A stretch of 64,000 bases of DNA from Colwellia psychrerythraea (GTDB lineage: Bacteria; Pseudomonadota; Gammaproteobacteria; Enterobacterales; Alteromonadaceae), in assembly GCF_000764225.1 (NCBI RefSeq), contig NZ_JQED01000037.1, forward strand, positions 124,001-188,000. Direction: 5' to 3'. Of this stretch, positions 47,005-56,437 are shown piece after piece (positions within the stretch are counted from its first letter, which is position 1; every line of letters begins with the position of its first letter). The translations under genes and the position numbers were made by a program. The notes beneath the pieces were generated by a model, which had not been told where the DNA came from, made no database searches, and saw only the letters and a program-made list of their open reading frames with translations.

Positions 47005-48300
47005 GTGAACTTAAGCCATGTGAAAATGACTCGTGCGTTAGATGAAACGGACGAAATTACAAGTATAGATGATGTTAATAATGGTAAGGCGTGCAATTGT
47101 CTTTGCTTAGTTTGTCAGACCCCTTTGATTGCAAGGCAGGGAAAAAAGCGTAGCTGGCATTTCGCGCATGATACTTCATCAGGTGAAGTTGAATGTGCTT
47201 GGTCAGGGGAAACTGAGCTTCACTTAAGAGTTAAAGAGTACCTTTCAAAAGCACTGCATATTAAAGTTCCTGTTGGCAACCATAACCCCGTCATAGAGTC
47301 AATTGAAATTGAAGATGCTCTAGTTGAAATGCGTTTTGATCCTACAAGGCGCATCCCTGATGTTACAGTTTTTTCTAATGGGGAAAGGGTCTTTATTGAA
47401 ATTGCAGTAACGCACTTTTGTGAACCTCAAAAAATCAAAGAACTCAAAGCTAATAATGCTAATGCGTTGGAATTTGATTTTAGTGACTTTTCACCTGAAG
47501 GAGATGTAATTACTGATGAAGAAATTGAGCACCATATCAACCGCTGTGAAGTAAATTGGCTAAGCGTATCTCCTGCTGGATACATTGGGTCTAAAGTTCA
47601 TGATCATGAAAGGCTCGCAATTCGTAAGCTTCACGAAGAATATTTAAGTAAAGATCTTGAGTATTCCAAAAAACTACAAAAACTAACTAAAAAAATAACC
47701 CTTCGTACAAAAGAGCTAAGTAGGGTTGAAAACCTTCTGTCGACTAAATCTCCTGATGCAGAAGAAAAACAAGCAATCTTGAATTGGTTTTCAACGGAAG
47801 AACAAAAACTTCATCAAGAGCTTCAAGAAATGAAAGATGATGCTCTGCGTGACGCAAACATAAGTGCTGAAACACAGTTTAATGCATCATATCAGTTATT
47901 GAAGAATGATATGGAGAATCAATACCGACTAGATAATAAGCTTTTGATTCAGGAAATAGAGTCCAAAAGTGTTGAGCTGAAAGCGCTAAATGATCTTGTG
48001 AACATGGCCAAAAGGGATATTGACTATAAAGAAGCAAGGTTAGAAAAACTTGAGATCGATACTAAGGAATACTTGGAAATTGAAGAGACAATTAAAGATG
48101 CTTCAAAGGCACTTGAATCTAAAATTGTTATCATTGCCCAAGCAAGAAAGCACTTGGAGAGAATTCTTCCAGAGTTCAAAGCATTTTGCAGGAAGACAGG
48201 GGCCCCTTGGCCTTTTGCGCATGATATAGATGAAAAACTTAACACTGAGACTGTTCTAGGGCTTTATAGTAACTTAAAAAACATAGGAGAATCTGCCTGA
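47005..48300 (+). CDS. CoiA-like nuclease protein with coiled coil
   Basis: A 431-residue protein. The N-terminus has a Cys cluster (CNCLCLVCQTP) and KRSWHFAHD, the pattern of the competence-protein CoiA family. A PD-(D/E)xK-like core follows in RRIPDVTVFSNGERVFIEIAVTH (Asp, then Glu; the Lys is replaced in EIA). Residues of about 200-400 form a long charged coiled coil. The start is GTG with AAGGA 6 bases upstream. CoiA-like proteins act on DNA in competence; outside competent species they occur in defence loci. The pairing with a NYN protein suggests joint nucleic-acid cleavage, which is inference. Confidence 0.72.
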   Translation: MNLSHVKMTRALDETDEITSIDDVNNGKACNCLCLVCQTPLIARQGKKRSWHFAHDTSSGEVECAWSGETELHLRVKEYLSKALHIKVPVGNHNPVIESIEIEDALVEMRFDPTRRIPDVTVFSNGERVFIEIAVTHFCEPQKIKELKANNANALEFDFSDFSPEGDVITDEEIEHHINRCEVNWLSVSPAGYIGSKVHDHERLAIRKLHEEYLSKDLEYSKKLQKLTKKITLRTKELSRVENLLSTKSPDAEEKQAILNWFSTEEQKLHQELQEMKDDALRDANISAETQFNASYQLLKNDMENQYRLDNKLLIQEIESKSVELKALNDLVNMAKRDIDYKEARLEKLEIDTKEYLEIEETIKDASKALESKIVIIAQARKHLERILPEFKAFCRKTGAPWPFAHDIDEKLNTETVLGLYSNLKNIGESA

Positions 48301-48501
48301 TTCCCAGAGAAAAATTTTGATGTAAACAGTTAGCCTAATATACATAAAACAAATCGACCTAGGTCACTGCATTATATAAATTATGGGGTTAAAGATACAT
48401 TTTGTTTGAGTAATCAATTAGTAAAACAGATATTATTGAATAGTGAGCTCAATGGGTGGCATTCATTCATAGTTAGTCTCATATTTAAGAAGGAATTAAG
48501 A

Positions 48502-49155
48502 ATGGTCCACCAACAAATTAATTTTGAACAACCTGAAGAAGAACTAGATTCCACCTCATCTAACTTTAAGATTCCAGGCTTATTAAAGTTTGTTATTACA
48601 TTGTTTTCGTCTGTACTTATTATTGCTTGTATTTGTCTGACCTATAAATATATAGAGGCACCAAAACAACATGTGTCACCAAAGGAACTAGGCTTAAATT
48701 CAATATTTCTATTTTCAATTGTAGCTTTATTTGTTGTTTGGATTCCTTGGGACAAAATGGGAATTCGTATTTCAAAAATTGGAGGTATAGAGTTCAAGGA
48801 AATTGTACAAGAACAAGCTTCAGAGCATGCTGAAGAATTAAGCTATTTGGAAGACCGAATTGAGTCATTGGAGGCTTATATTAGAAAAGATGATGGAATA
48901 ACTGAACTTACAGAAAGGTTTCAAGAGCCCCTGCTTAGGGAGCAATTAATTAAATTCCTAACCAAGTATAACAAATGGGCATTTTCCCCTTCCAGAATTA
49001 AGGCGTGGGGTTCTCAGCAACAAGGGTTTTCCGATCTATCTTCATATGAACACCCATTTATAAGAAGCACTTTGCAAAAAATGGTATCTGAAAGGTTGCT
49101 CGAAACTAGAATTAGTAAGAAAGGTAATACGCTTTACCGTATTGCGGTTAGTTAG
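48502..49155 (+). CDS. Two-helix membrane protein with winged-helix-like C-terminus
   Basis: A 217-residue protein. Two TM helices (about 25-47 and 60-82) surround a short loop, then comes a charged coiled-coil segment (EQASEHAEELSYLEDRIESLEAYI) and a C-terminal globular part (SRIKAWGSQQQGFSD.. FIRSTLQKMVSERLLETRISKKGNTLYRIAVS) with the shape of a winged helix. The ATG at 48502 has AAGGA 7 bases upstream; the longer frame from 48406 lacks such a site. The next gene begins 8 bp after its stop, so it is the first member of the AVAST-like trio. Confidence 0.7.
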   Translation: MVHQQINFEQPEEELDSTSSNFKIPGLLKFVITLFSSVLIIACICLTYKYIEAPKQHVSPKELGLNSIFLFSIVALFVVWIPWDKMGIRISKIGGIEFKEIVQEQASEHAEELSYLEDRIESLEAYIRKDDGITELTERFQEPLLREQLIKFLTKYNKWAFSPSRIKAWGSQQQGFSDLSSYEHPFIRSTLQKMVSERLLETRISKKGNTLYRIAVS

Positions 49156-49163
49156 AGCTAGTT

Positions 49164-50180
49164 ATGGAATTGATAATAACTAGTTTCGAAGCAAAATATG
49201 GTGATGCTTTTCTTATCGAAGAGCCTGATAGTAATATAAAGTTTCTAGTGGATTGTGGGTTCAAACTAACCTACAAACATCATATAAAAAAGAGAACAAA
49301 TTCAGCGGATTTCATTATTTTAACGCACTCTGATGAAGATCACATTAATGGCGCTTTTCCATTAATTAATGACTACCCTGAAAAATTTGCTTTGAAAAAA
49401 GTGTACGTAAACTCCCCTGAATCTATACCGACTCCCAGAACTAATAGCGCAATATCTATACGGCAAGCTAAGGATTTAGTTAATTTGTTACAAGGCAAAG
49501 AGTTACCATTTGAAGGCCTAATTCAAGGGCAAACTATTGAGGTCTCTAAAAACCTATCGCTTGATATTATCTCTCCAACTCAAACAGAACTAGATAGTTA
49601 TTACGAGAAATATAATGACCAAGTAGGTACTGTACAACAGAATGATAAGGGAACAGACATAACCCTAAACGCAACTACTAAATCTTTTGTCGAGTGGACT
49701 AAACAACCTGATTCATTTCCTAAAATACCCAATGATATTGCTAATGCTAGCTCTATTGCTTTCATTCTCAATTATAAAGATAAGAAAGTACTGTTTCTAG
49801 CTGATTCACATCCTGAAGTGATTTCAGATTATTTACTAAAGCAAGGCTTTAACTCAACACAAAAAGCAACATTCGACTATATCAAATTATCTCACCACGG
49901 AAGTGCAAAAAGCATATCAAAACAGTTACTAAACATGATTAGTTGTAATAACTTCATTATTAGTACAAACGGCGGCAAGGCAAGGAGTAAGCACCCTAAT
50001 GTTGAAACTATTGCCAAGCTAGCAGCTTTGGTTGATAGAAATGGCAATGATGAAATTAACTTTTACTTTAATCACTCTATTTCGGCAATTGAAACAAGAA
50101 ATGGTCCTTTATTAAGTGCCGAAGAGCGTCTTTTATACAAGATAAATTACATTGAACAAAATGAGATTAGACTGTCATGA
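49164..50180 (+). CDS. Metallo-beta-lactamase-fold protein (ComEC-like), AVAST-type component
   Basis: A 338-residue MBL-fold hydrolase without a signal peptide. The metal motif is intact: THSDEDHING with His55, Asp57, Asp59 and His60. The later metal ligands appear in LFLADSHPEVISDYL and LSHHGSAKSI, the arrangement of the ComEC C-terminal hydrolase. The gene overlaps the next ATG by 4 bp (ATGA), so it is coupled to the trypsin-STAND gene. In AVAST type I defence systems an MBL-fold gene accompanies a protease-STAND gene; the resemblance is from memory and gene order. Confidence 0.8.
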   Translation: MELIITSFEAKYGDAFLIEEPDSNIKFLVDCGFKLTYKHHIKKRTNSADFIILTHSDEDHINGAFPLINDYPEKFALKKVYVNSPESIPTPRTNSAISIRQAKDLVNLLQGKELPFEGLIQGQTIEVSKNLSLDIISPTQTELDSYYEKYNDQVGTVQQNDKGTDITLNATTKSFVEWTKQPDSFPKIPNDIANASSIAFILNYKDKKVLFLADSHPEVISDYLLKQGFNSTQKATFDYIKLSHHGSAKSISKQLLNMISCNNFIISTNGGKARSKHPNVETIAKLAALVDRNGNDEINFYFNHSISAIETRNGPLLSAEERLLYKINYIEQNEIRLS

Positions 50181-53100
50181 ACCACCTAACATTTCTGCCC
50201 AACGCGACTGTTCAAATCTCTAAAGAATCAAACTATCAGGGAAGTGCTGTACTCGTTAAGGTTAAAAATGCATTTTATGTATTAACTTCTGCACACGTCA
50301 CTTTTGGAGAAAGGTGTGAGCAATATACTGAGGAACTTAGTTCTTTATTAACTTATAAGTCTGAAAAGTTTGGAAATTTAACGTTTATTAGAGAGTTAGG
50401 CAATTTCGAAATATATAAGGCTCATGACATCGTTGCTATTGAAGTTGGTGTAAATAGCGATGACTTTCCAGAAGTATTTTTTACTAATGAGACTGATGAG
50501 CCAACGTTGGAATTTATATTTAGAGGTAGAGGCAAGGTTCAAAGCGGTAAAATTTACTCGGTAATGCCTTGTTATAAAAACGGTACAGCGGGCGCTGATA
50601 TTCATATCGAGATACCCGAGAAAGACTATACTGATTTTCAAGGCGAAGCTGGAGCTGAAGTTTTACAAGGCTTGTCTGGTAGTGGCGTATTTATTCATGA
50701 TAATGATTCTAGTGAAGCCTTTCTAACTTCAATAGTAAAGTCTGTAAGCGAAGATAATTTTGTTGGTGTTAATTGTACTTGTATATCCTTATTTAATAAG
50801 TACTTAATCCCTGAATTAAATCTAATAGATTACAAGCATCATGGAAGTGAAAAAAGCACCAGTTCTCAAAGTAAATTAATCGATTCCGCTACCCAAATAG
50901 ATGTGGAAGAATTGACTCGTTCAATTTCACAAAACTTGATTTCTCAATTTATGCCTTCTTCATTAGGTAATTCAAATATAGCTGTATCGCATACATCACC
51001 TCTAAGTTCAATTGAAAGTGTTCCGCTTCCTAGAGCAATTGCTTCAAGAAACAAATTAATTGATAGCACTGTCTATTCACTTAAAAATAATAATACTGCA
51101 TGGTTGTATGGAGCGGCTGGTGTTGGAAAAACCGTTGCGGCCAAGATGGCTGCGAAACACCTAGGAGGACGTTGGATTGGGGCTAATTTAAGAGGGTTAA
51201 ATTCTCAGGAAGTTTGTCAAATTTTAGCTAGTTCATTACTGAATCTTAATAATCAAGAAGTAACAGGAATCCTTATTGACGATCTTGAATGTGTCTTCAC
51301 GCCTACTGTTACCGAGAAGTTACTTAGCCTTCATCATTTTTGTAAAAAAATTAATGTTTTTATACTTTTCACATCATCAAAAGTATCAGATGAAGATTAC
51401 CTATATTCTGCTGATCTCCCTCAGGAGGTTGAACAAAAAGTTGATGATTTTTCGGAGGTAGATATTAAAGAAATTTTATCTGCTTTGGGTGTGACAGAGG
51501 ATTATTGGGCACGATATATATATATGTCATCAGGTGGAGGACACCCTCAATTAGTTATCGCAATGATTCAAAGTATGAAAAAAAGCAAATGGAGCATTGA
51601 AGAATTTCGGACCTTAAACTCTTTACTGCAAAGAAATGAAACGGTAGAAAAAGTTAAGAAGAAAACAAGGGAACGGTTACTTCATGAACTCCCTGCTAGT
51701 GCAAGGAAGATTGTCGAACGAGTATCTTTAATTACAGGTAGATTTGATAGGAATCTGGTTCTTGATTTAGCTTTATTATCTCCTAAAATAGCAGACGCTG
51801 GAATTACCTTTGACAGCCTTGTAGGGTCTTGGATAGATCAACATGAAATTGATCGCTTTTCTTTATCTCCATTGTTATCAAACTTTGCTGCTGCAACCTT
51901 AACCAAACAGCAGCGGAAACCAATTCAATGTGAAATTGCGGACTCAATCCTTCGTACAAAAGTAATTGATCCAATTACAATGAATACTGCATTCATTGCA
52001 GCATTTGCAGGGGAAAATACTGGAGCGCTTGCACTTCTATGTTATCCAATTCTAACTACTGAACTCAGTGAACTTCAAATCATCGCCCCACATTTAATAA
52101 TGTTTACTTTTTTGAATACAGACAATTCAATTTATGCACATGACTCGAATGTAAATATTATGCTGAGAGGGGCCCAACTAATACTTTTAACGTGTTTTGA
52201 AGATAAAAAAGGGAGTTACTTAGAAACATTTAACCGTTTTGAAATCGAAGCAGATAACTCTGATACTCAAGAAACTGGCAGCTCGGTATTAGTACGTATA
52301 ATGATATACTCAAAGCTACTATTATCTCAGCCTAAATTTGGAAATTTACCCAACTGGAATTCAATAGTCACGAAGCTTAATACTCTATTTGAAAATAAAG
52401 CAGAATTACTTCCGATATCTATACCCCATAAAGAGATACCGACAAAAGTTGATGGTATATCAGCTGTAAGCTTTTTAATCATTAACCAAATCAATCAAAT
52501 TGATACGATAGGTGCATTAATCCCATTGTTTGAATTTATTAATAACTGTGAAGAGAAAATCAAAAATGAGTTGTTCTCTACCATAGAACAATTAGATTTA
52601 GGTTTAGATATAATAGTTAGGGGGGCATGGTTAAGTGAATTTAACAAAGGCACTATTAATTGTGAAAAGCATACGGTTATATTTTCTGAACTGGAAACAA
52701 TTGCGAATAATTGGGGAAATAATGATTTAGCAGAGATTTGTGTAAAATTTTCAGCTGTTATTTGGGATGAAACTGGTGGACGTTCAGATAAAGCAATAGA
52801 GTTAATTGACATTGGCCTTGCAAAATATGGCTGCACAAGCTTTTGCTTACTTAGAGCTAAAGCATTAGTGTTATATAGAGAAAAAAATTATAAAGAAAGC
52901 CTTATTCTTTCTAAAAAAGTCCTAGCCGGTAAAGTGGAGTTTAAAGGCGCTGAAAAAGCATACTTTTACCGAGAGGCAGCTATTTGTGCAGAAAATGAAA
53001 GTGACTTTTCTTTAGCTAGTGAATATTTTTTGCTTGGAAGCGCCTCTATTAACGTACTTGAATTGCCTGAAATGTTGCCTATGAAAATAGGACTTCAAGC

Positions 53101-54241
53101 AGATTCAGCACTAGCATGTTGGCATGATGGAGACAAAAAAGAGAGTATTCAAAGACTTGCAGATGTATTGGATGAACTTAAAAAGATTGATCCAAAAAGT
53201 TCGTTAAATGCAGCTCACTGCCATGTGTTTGTCCATCACATTCTATTGTGGCTTGAACAAGAATCAAAACAACAAACAATTCTCCTTGCAGGCGGTCAAG
53301 ATACTCAAATCTATTCTGGGATAGTTAGTAACCCAGAACCTAACAAAGATATAAGTAAGCAGAAAATTGCTCCTCTTGATTTTGCACAGTACATTCTAGC
53401 ATCAATAGAAAGCTATTGTGTGTTGGATGTAGGGATATCCTCGAAGCTAACAAAAAATTTAACTAATGGTCCATTAGTAGAAGGAGAGAGTCATTTTACA
53501 TTTTCAAAACTTGATATCGCCATTATAAAATCTAATGAGAAACTATTAATATCTGCTTTAAAGAGCTTTGTAGCTTATTTGATTTATGCTTCTGGTCAGG
53601 TAGGCACTCAAAAAAATTCAACAGACATTGCATTTACATATCAAACACTATCTGAAGCTACGGTAGAGGATTTTGATCATTATAGTAGTGTTGTAGAGCA
53701 CTACATTCTTAGTTTTGTTATAAGCTGTGCACTTCAAAATAAGTGGGAAGAAGTTGATAAACTGATTGAATGTATTTCAATAGATCCAGAAGTAGCTATT
53801 CGAGCAGATTTAACAGGTATATTAAAAGGCAGTAATGTAAATACAACCGATGTAATAGCATATAACACCAAATTAATAATGGGTTTCCGGCATCACCAGA
53901 ACCAGAGTCCTATAAATTTAATCATTGGTATATTTAGTCTTACTTTAACAGCTATTCAAATAGGTATTGATATAAAACAATCAAATTTAATCTCTAGGTT
54001 GGCTTTTGAATCATTAAAAGTTAAATGGTTAGCTTTTTGGGGACAACAAAGATATTTACTTAAATATCATGAACATCACTTTGTAAACATAAATAAAGCT
54101 CTTTCAGTAAAAGGTTACTCTTGGCCTGAGAATGTTTTGTGCTTAATGAAAGCTATTTTACCTACTTTAGATGTTGGGGATGAGTTGGACGTTAATAGAA
54201 CTCTAGATGAATTACTTTTAAAGGTTCGAACCAAAAAGTAA
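50177..54241 (+). CDS. Trypsin-like protease-STAND NTPase with helical-repeat sensor (AVAST type I-like)
   Basis: A 1354-residue multidomain protein. Residues 1-215 are a trypsin-like serine protease with the triad His40 (LTSAHV), Asp84 (HDIVAIEV) and Ser167 (GLSGSGVF). A STAND ATPase follows: Walker A GAAGVGKT near 312, Walker B ILIDDLE near 367, TSSK sensor, and the GHPQLV motif near 455. The rest (about 600-1354) is alpha-helical, TPR-like repeats, the sensor part of STAND proteins. The architecture is that of defence STANDs that sense phage proteins and activate an N-terminal effector. Confidence 0.85.
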   Translation: MNHLTFLPNATVQISKESNYQGSAVLVKVKNAFYVLTSAHVTFGERCEQYTEELSSLLTYKSEKFGNLTFIRELGNFEIYKAHDIVAIEVGVNSDDFPEVFFTNETDEPTLEFIFRGRGKVQSGKIYSVMPCYKNGTAGADIHIEIPEKDYTDFQGEAGAEVLQGLSGSGVFIHDNDSSEAFLTSIVKSVSEDNFVGVNCTCISLFNKYLIPELNLIDYKHHGSEKSTSSQSKLIDSATQIDVEELTRSISQNLISQFMPSSLGNSNIAVSHTSPLSSIESVPLPRAIASRNKLIDSTVYSLKNNNTAWLYGAAGVGKTVAAKMAAKHLGGRWIGANLRGLNSQEVCQILASSLLNLNNQEVTGILIDDLECVFTPTVTEKLLSLHHFCKKINVFILFTSSKVSDEDYLYSADLPQEVEQKVDDFSEVDIKEILSALGVTEDYWARYIYMSSGGGHPQLVIAMIQSMKKSKWSIEEFRTLNSLLQRNETVEKVKKKTRERLLHELPASARKIVERVSLITGRFDRNLVLDLALLSPKIADAGITFDSLVGSWIDQHEIDRFSLSPLLSNFAAATLTKQQRKPIQCEIADSILRTKVIDPITMNTAFIAAFAGENTGALALLCYPILTTELSELQIIAPHLIMFTFLNTDNSIYAHDSNVNIMLRGAQLILLTCFEDKKGSYLETFNRFEIEADNSDTQETGSSVLVRIMIYSKLLLSQPKFGNLPNWNSIVTKLNTLFENKAELLPISIPHKEIPTKVDGISAVSFLIINQINQIDTIGALIPLFEFINNCEEKIKNELFSTIEQLDLGLDIIVRGAWLSEFNKGTINCEKHTVIFSELETIANNWGNNDLAEICVKFSAVIWDETGGRSDKAIELIDIGLAKYGCTSFCLLRAKALVLYREKNYKESLILSKKVLAGKVEFKGAEKAYFYREAAICAENESDFSLASEYFLLGSASINVLELPEMLPMKIGLQADSALACWHDGDKKESIQRLADVLDELKKIDPKSSLNAAHCHVFVHHILLWLEQESKQQTILLAGGQDTQIYSGIVSNPEPNKDISKQKIAPLDFAQYILASIESYCVLDVGISSKLTKNLTNGPLVEGESHFTFSKLDIAIIKSNEKLLISALKSFVAYLIYASGQVGTQKNSTDIAFTYQTLSEATVEDFDHYSSVVEHYILSFVISCALQNKWEEVDKLIECISIDPEVAIRADLTGILKGSNVNTTDVIAYNTKLIMGFRHHQNQSPINLIIGIFSLTLTAIQIGIDIKQSNLISRLAFESLKVKWLAFWGQQRYLLKYHEHHFVNINKALSVKGYSWPENVLCLMKAILPTLDVGDELDVNRTLDELLLKVRTKK

Positions 54242-54392
54242 TAATCTCATTTGATGATTGCCAACCTCAAACATTATGCGCAGTCACAGAAATTTACATT
54301 GTTAGGGGAAGATCAGTATTTAGCATCTACTATAATTACTTCAATGGTAATTTTATTGAATAAAACCAGTGCCCATACTCGTCCCATTCAGC

Positions 54393-54402
54393 CCGCCACA
54401 TT
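54393..54402. other. attR-like core CCGCCACATT
   Basis: Right copy of the 10-bp direct repeat at the island edge. The bases right of it are those expected directly after tRNA-Ser in the empty site. Confidence 0.75.
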
Positions 54403-54530
54403 CAGAAAAGCCCGTTACGAAAGTAACGGGCTTTTTGCTTTCTAATATTTAAAAAAGTACGAGTAGGGTTTGTAGCGTAAGACCTTAGCAAGAGTTCAAA
54501 TATCTATCTCACCGCTACATCCATATAACC
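54403..54530 (+). repeat. Displaced tRNA-Ser terminator and repeat unit right of the island
   Basis: Begins with the terminator stem GCCCGTTAC / GTAACGGGC and T run, then runs into a copy of the 119-bp unit ending GAGTTCAAATATCTATCTC, ACCGCTACAT. It is the original tRNA copy A downstream region, separated by the island. Confidence 0.8.
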
Positions 54531-54538
54531 CATTGTGT

Positions 54539-56437
54539 TTATTTGAGCTCATTGGCTTTTCGGTATTTACCTCGATAATCAAAAAGTCTGTCTTTAATAC
54601 GCCAGTAGAATTTTTGTTTTCTGGCAATGACAAAGTCAGGACACGGTAATATGTTAACTAACTTTAATGCTTGTTCAAGATTAGTCACTTCAAACGACCC
54701 GGTAGAGCCCAGTTGAATACTGATTTTAGCGCTAAGGCGTTTAGAAAAGATATCATTGAACGCTTTAACTTGATTCGGCTTAGCAAAGTCAAAAGATTCA
54801 TTGAGTTCAGCGCCTTCCTCATCATGGTAAGTGACTTTTAACTTATTAGCTCCCTTATCATTGACCTCAGTTAAATTAAGACCTGCGCAGCGAATAATTT
54901 TTGAATCTTTAAGTTGCAGTGCCTTTTTTAACATATCATCGGGGTCGACTAAGACCTCAAGGCACTGTAAACAGGTACGAGCAGCTATGTCATTTTCACC
55001 ACCGCAGTGAGGACATTCTTTAAATACAAAGCGATAACCACATTGGCTCTGGCTTTCTACTAGGTATGCTTGCTCTTCATTTGGAGCATCGACCAGACCT
55101 TGGCATCGTCGGCCGTAGTGTTCCACTAAATAACCATCATCATCACAAAGGCCCCAAAATATATTGGCAAATTCACAACTTGGGCAAACTACTTGCACCG
55201 GCTGACTTTTACTATTCGGCTTTTTCTCACCGACTTCGGGATGATAGAGATCAAAATCATTGCCAGTATAGTCAATTACTAAGCAATCTTTTTTGTTATC
55301 ACTCAAACGCAGACCACGACCTATGATTTGCTGATAGAGACTAACCGATTGTGTTGGACGTAATATAGCAATCATATCGACATGGGGCGCGTCAAAGCCA
55401 GTGGTTAATACTGAAACATTAACTAGGTATTTAATTTCTTTACGTTTGAATGCCTTAATTAATTTGTCGCGTTCAGTGTTGTCGGTAGCCCCGGTAATTA
55501 ACGCACTCAATTGGGCGGGTAAATAACTAAAGACTTCCTTTGCATGTTCAACAGTAGCGGCAAATACCATAACACCTTGACGTTTATGGCCTAACTCAAT
55601 GACCTGTTCAATAATACTTTGAGTCACTCGGGGATTTTTGTTTAGTAGATGATTAATATCCGTAGGACTATATTCGCCAGAGGCGCTTGTTCGAAGGCTA
55701 CTAAAATCATAGTGTTCTATGGTGGCATCAACTAAATTGGGTTCGGTTAAATACTGGCGTTTAATTAAGTAACGTAGCGGTAGTTCATAAATACAGTGCT
55801 CAAAAGGTCGCTTTTCTTCACTTCGCATAAAACCATGATAATGTTTTTTATAAATCCAGCCCAAGCCTAAACGATAAGGGGTTGCGGTTAAACCTAGTAA
55901 TTTTATGTCGGGATTAACTTGCATCAACTTCTCAATGATTTGTTGATATTGGTTTCTGCTCGGTCTTTCTTGTGATTGCTCTTTACTTTCGTCTTTATAG
56001 CCGTCTTTAGAACCGTTTTTGGATTCGCCTTTAGCTATTTCTTTAACCAGCTCTGCGCTGGACAAATTAACTCTATGACATTCGTCAATAATAATTAAGG
56101 AGTAGGGCTCATTAAAATCATCTAGATTACGAGCTGCCGATTGTATGCTGGCGAACGTGACTTGGTGTTGAGTTTCTTTAAGTTTTAATCCCGCAGAATA
56201 AATACCAGCAGTAGTACCATAGCTTTCATATTTTTGATGATTTTGCTCGACCAACTCTTTAACGTGAGTTAGCACGAGTATCTTTCGTTTTGCTAAGCGA
56301 GCAAGCTCGGCAATTACCAGACTTTTACCTGAGCCAGTAGGTAAAACGATCACCGCAGATTCGTTGGTTTTTCGAAAGTGTTTGAGCACCGCAGAAACGG
56401 CTTCTTGTTGATAATCTCTAAGTTGAAAAACTGCCAC
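54539..56437 (-). CDS. radD: RadD (YejH) ATP-dependent helicase-like repair protein
   Basis: An SF2 protein of 632 residues (E. coli RadD 586). Walker A is LPTGSGKS, the DECH box is IIIDECHR, and motif III is LTATPYR. LRPTQSVSLYQQIIGRGLR is motif VI. The C-terminal zinc part has CPSCEFAN and CPHCGGEN with CLQC, and the end DFVIARKQKFYWRIKDRLFDYRGKYRKANEL matches E. coli RadD closely. A Ser/Lys/Glu-rich insertion of about 30 residues follows residue 130. RadD helps DNA double-strand-break repair and template switching. It appears to be a core gene trapped between repeat units. Confidence 0.93.
   Translation of the reverse strand: MAVFQLRDYQQEAVSAVLKHFRKTNESAVIVLPTGSGKSLVIAELARLAKRKILVLTHVKELVEQNHQKYESYGTTAGIYSAGLKLKETQHQVTFASIQSAARNLDDFNEPYSLIIIDECHRVNLSSAELVKEIAKGESKNGSKDGYKDESKEQSQERPSRNQYQQIIEKLMQVNPDIKLLGLTATPYRLGLGWIYKKHYHGFMRSEEKRPFEHCIYELPLRYLIKRQYLTEPNLVDATIEHYDFSSLRTSASGEYSPTDINHLLNKNPRVTQSIIEQVIELGHKRQGVMVFAATVEHAKEVFSYLPAQLSALITGATDNTERDKLIKAFKRKEIKYLVNVSVLTTGFDAPHVDMIAILRPTQSVSLYQQIIGRGLRLSDNKKDCLVIDYTGNDFDLYHPEVGEKKPNSKSQPVQVVCPSCEFANIFWGLCDDDGYLVEHYGRRCQGLVDAPNEEQAYLVESQSQCGYRFVFKECPHCGGENDIAARTCLQCLEVLVDPDDMLKKALQLKDSKIIRCAGLNLTEVNDKGANKLKVTYHDEEGAELNESFDFAKPNQVKAFNDIFSKRLSAKISIQLGSTGSFEVTNLEQALKLVNILPCPDFVIARKQKFYWRIKDRLFDYRGKYRKANELK

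Larger units (their letters stand above)
38464..54402. mobile_element. 15.9-kb integrative island in tRNA-Ser
   Basis: Direct repeats CCGCCACATT occur at 38454-38463, the tRNA end, and 54393-54402. Joining the sequence left of 38463 to that right of 54402 gives CACCGCCACATT + CAGAAAAGCCCG, which is exactly the tRNA-terminator junction seen intact at tRNA copy B (57208 onward). A large serine recombinase gene abuts the left end. The cargo is a helicase-nuclease-like gene, a NYN/CoiA-like pair and an AVAST-like trio. The element contains no obvious conjugation or phage genes. Confidence 0.85.

Noticed and set aside
54245..54445. 64-codon frame after the trypsin-STAND gene
   Set aside because: It crosses the island boundary into the tRNA terminator, has no ribosome-binding site, and its end is encoded by the repeat.
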